A DNA stretch of 23,086 bases from ZC4RG30 sp964396335 (lineage in GTDB: Bacteria > Pseudomonadota > Gammaproteobacteria > Steroidobacterales > Steroidobacteraceae), in the NCBI GenBank assembly GCA_964396335.1, contig CAYNEX010000034.1:1-23086 (forward strand). The letters run 5' to 3'. The translations under genes were made by a program, and so were the position numbers. Below the pieces are notes generated by a model that saw only the letters and a list, made by a program, of their open reading frames with translations, was not told the origin of the DNA and ran no database searches. Shown here piece by piece: positions 22,722 through 23,086 of this stretch (positions are counted from its first letter, which is position 1; each line of letters begins with the position of its first letter).

Positions 22722-23086
22722 ATGAAACGTCCAATGTTGTTGCTGGCCGCCGCCGCGCTGGTGCTGCCGGTCATCGATGCCGCCGCGGCCAGTGCCGACT
22801 GCGACCGCAGCCGCGTATGCCTGGCGCGCACGCTCGAAACCTACCTGGATGCGCTGGCGGCGCGCGATCCCGCGCGCCTGCCGGTGGCGAAGAACGTCAA
22901 GTACACCGAGAACGGCGTGCGCCTGAACATCGGCGATGGCCTGTGGGCCACCGCGTCGGCGAAACCCACCTATCGCCTCGACCTGATCGACGAGGAAGAA
23001 GGGCAGGTGGGCGTGCTCGGTCGCATCAGCGAGAACGGCAACAACAACTGGTATGCCGCCAGGCTGCGGGTGGAGCCGGATGGCCG
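22722..23086 (+). CDS. Exported NTF2/DUF8021-like protein (3' end missing)
   Basis: A signal peptide opens the product (MKRPMLLLAAAALVLPVIDAAAASA), followed by a mature part starting DCDRSRVCLARTLETYLDALAARDPARLPVAKNVKYTENG. A helix with YLDALAARDP, then NVKYTENGVRLNIGDGLW, looks like secreted NTF2-like proteins annotated as DUF8021; the function is unknown and the match is by pattern only. The two early cysteines could form a disulfide. GGAGGG precedes the ATG by about five bases. The right edge of the window cuts the gene after 121 codons. Confidence 0.7.
   Translation, partial: MKRPMLLLAAAALVLPVIDAAAASADCDRSRVCLARTLETYLDALAARDPARLPVAKNVKYTENGVRLNIGDGLWATASAKPTYRLDLIDEEEGQVGVLGRISENGNNNWYAARLRVEPDG

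Noticed and set aside
1..23086. CRISPR arrays, tRNA/rRNA genes, insertion sequences, integrase or phage genes
   Set aside because: No repeat-spacer pattern, cloverleaf, transposase motif or flanking target duplication was recognised by eye on either strand.

Overview
The window is about 23 kb of GC-rich, gene-dense DNA of proteobacterial character. Short or absent intergenic gaps, Entner-Doudoroff genes, and long spurious open frames opposite real genes all fit a high-GC gammaproteobacterium. A relative of the Steroidobacterales, Nevskiales or Xanthomonadales is plausible, but that placement is inference from gene content only. No rRNA, tRNA, CRISPR array, insertion sequence or prophage gene was seen. 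No gap between genes exceeds about 160 bases; the largest is 10797-10952.

Region 1 (1-10.8 kb) is a formate dehydrogenase island. On the minus strand a two-gene NAD-linked formate dehydrogenase runs from a fused FdsG-FdsB (NuoE+NuoF-like) subunit (7616 to 5829) into the catalytic FdsA/Fdh1A-like subunit (5826 to 2962) and then moeA, whose start overlaps the fdsA stop. Around it lie the cofactor genes: fdhD (left edge, truncated), mobB and mobA (divergent, 25 bp apart) and moeA. On the plus strand, divergent from the dehydrogenase, a YqeB/EF2563-like protein gene is followed by an overlapping tupB-tupC-tupA set for tungstate import. The combination of a fused-subunit FDH like Methylorubrum FDH1 with a tungstate transporter suggests that this enzyme uses tungsten. 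The genes would then cover metal import, cofactor assembly (MoeA, MobA, MobB), sulfuration (FdhD) and the enzyme itself.

Region 2 (10.8-18 kb) is mixed. A Tat-signal-like DUF3237 protein is coupled directly to a MarR-family regulator. Next come a bifunctional enoyl-CoA hydratase/3-hydroxyacyl-CoA dehydrogenase of beta-oxidation, a DUF3293 protein, and a NarL-type response regulator with a six-helix membrane hybrid histidine kinase. A second MarR regulator is divergent from the two-component operon and is clearly a paralogue of the first.

Region 3 (18-22.6 kb) is a complete oxidative Entner-Doudoroff module made of two divergent operons: edd-eda on minus and zwf-pgl on plus. Both have 4-bp ATGA overlaps. 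The 64-bp divergent gap is framed by a perfect 10-bp inverted repeat. Together these genes convert glucose-6-phosphate to pyruvate plus glyceraldehyde-3-phosphate. The window ends inside a gene for a small exported protein with an NTF2/DUF8021-like look.
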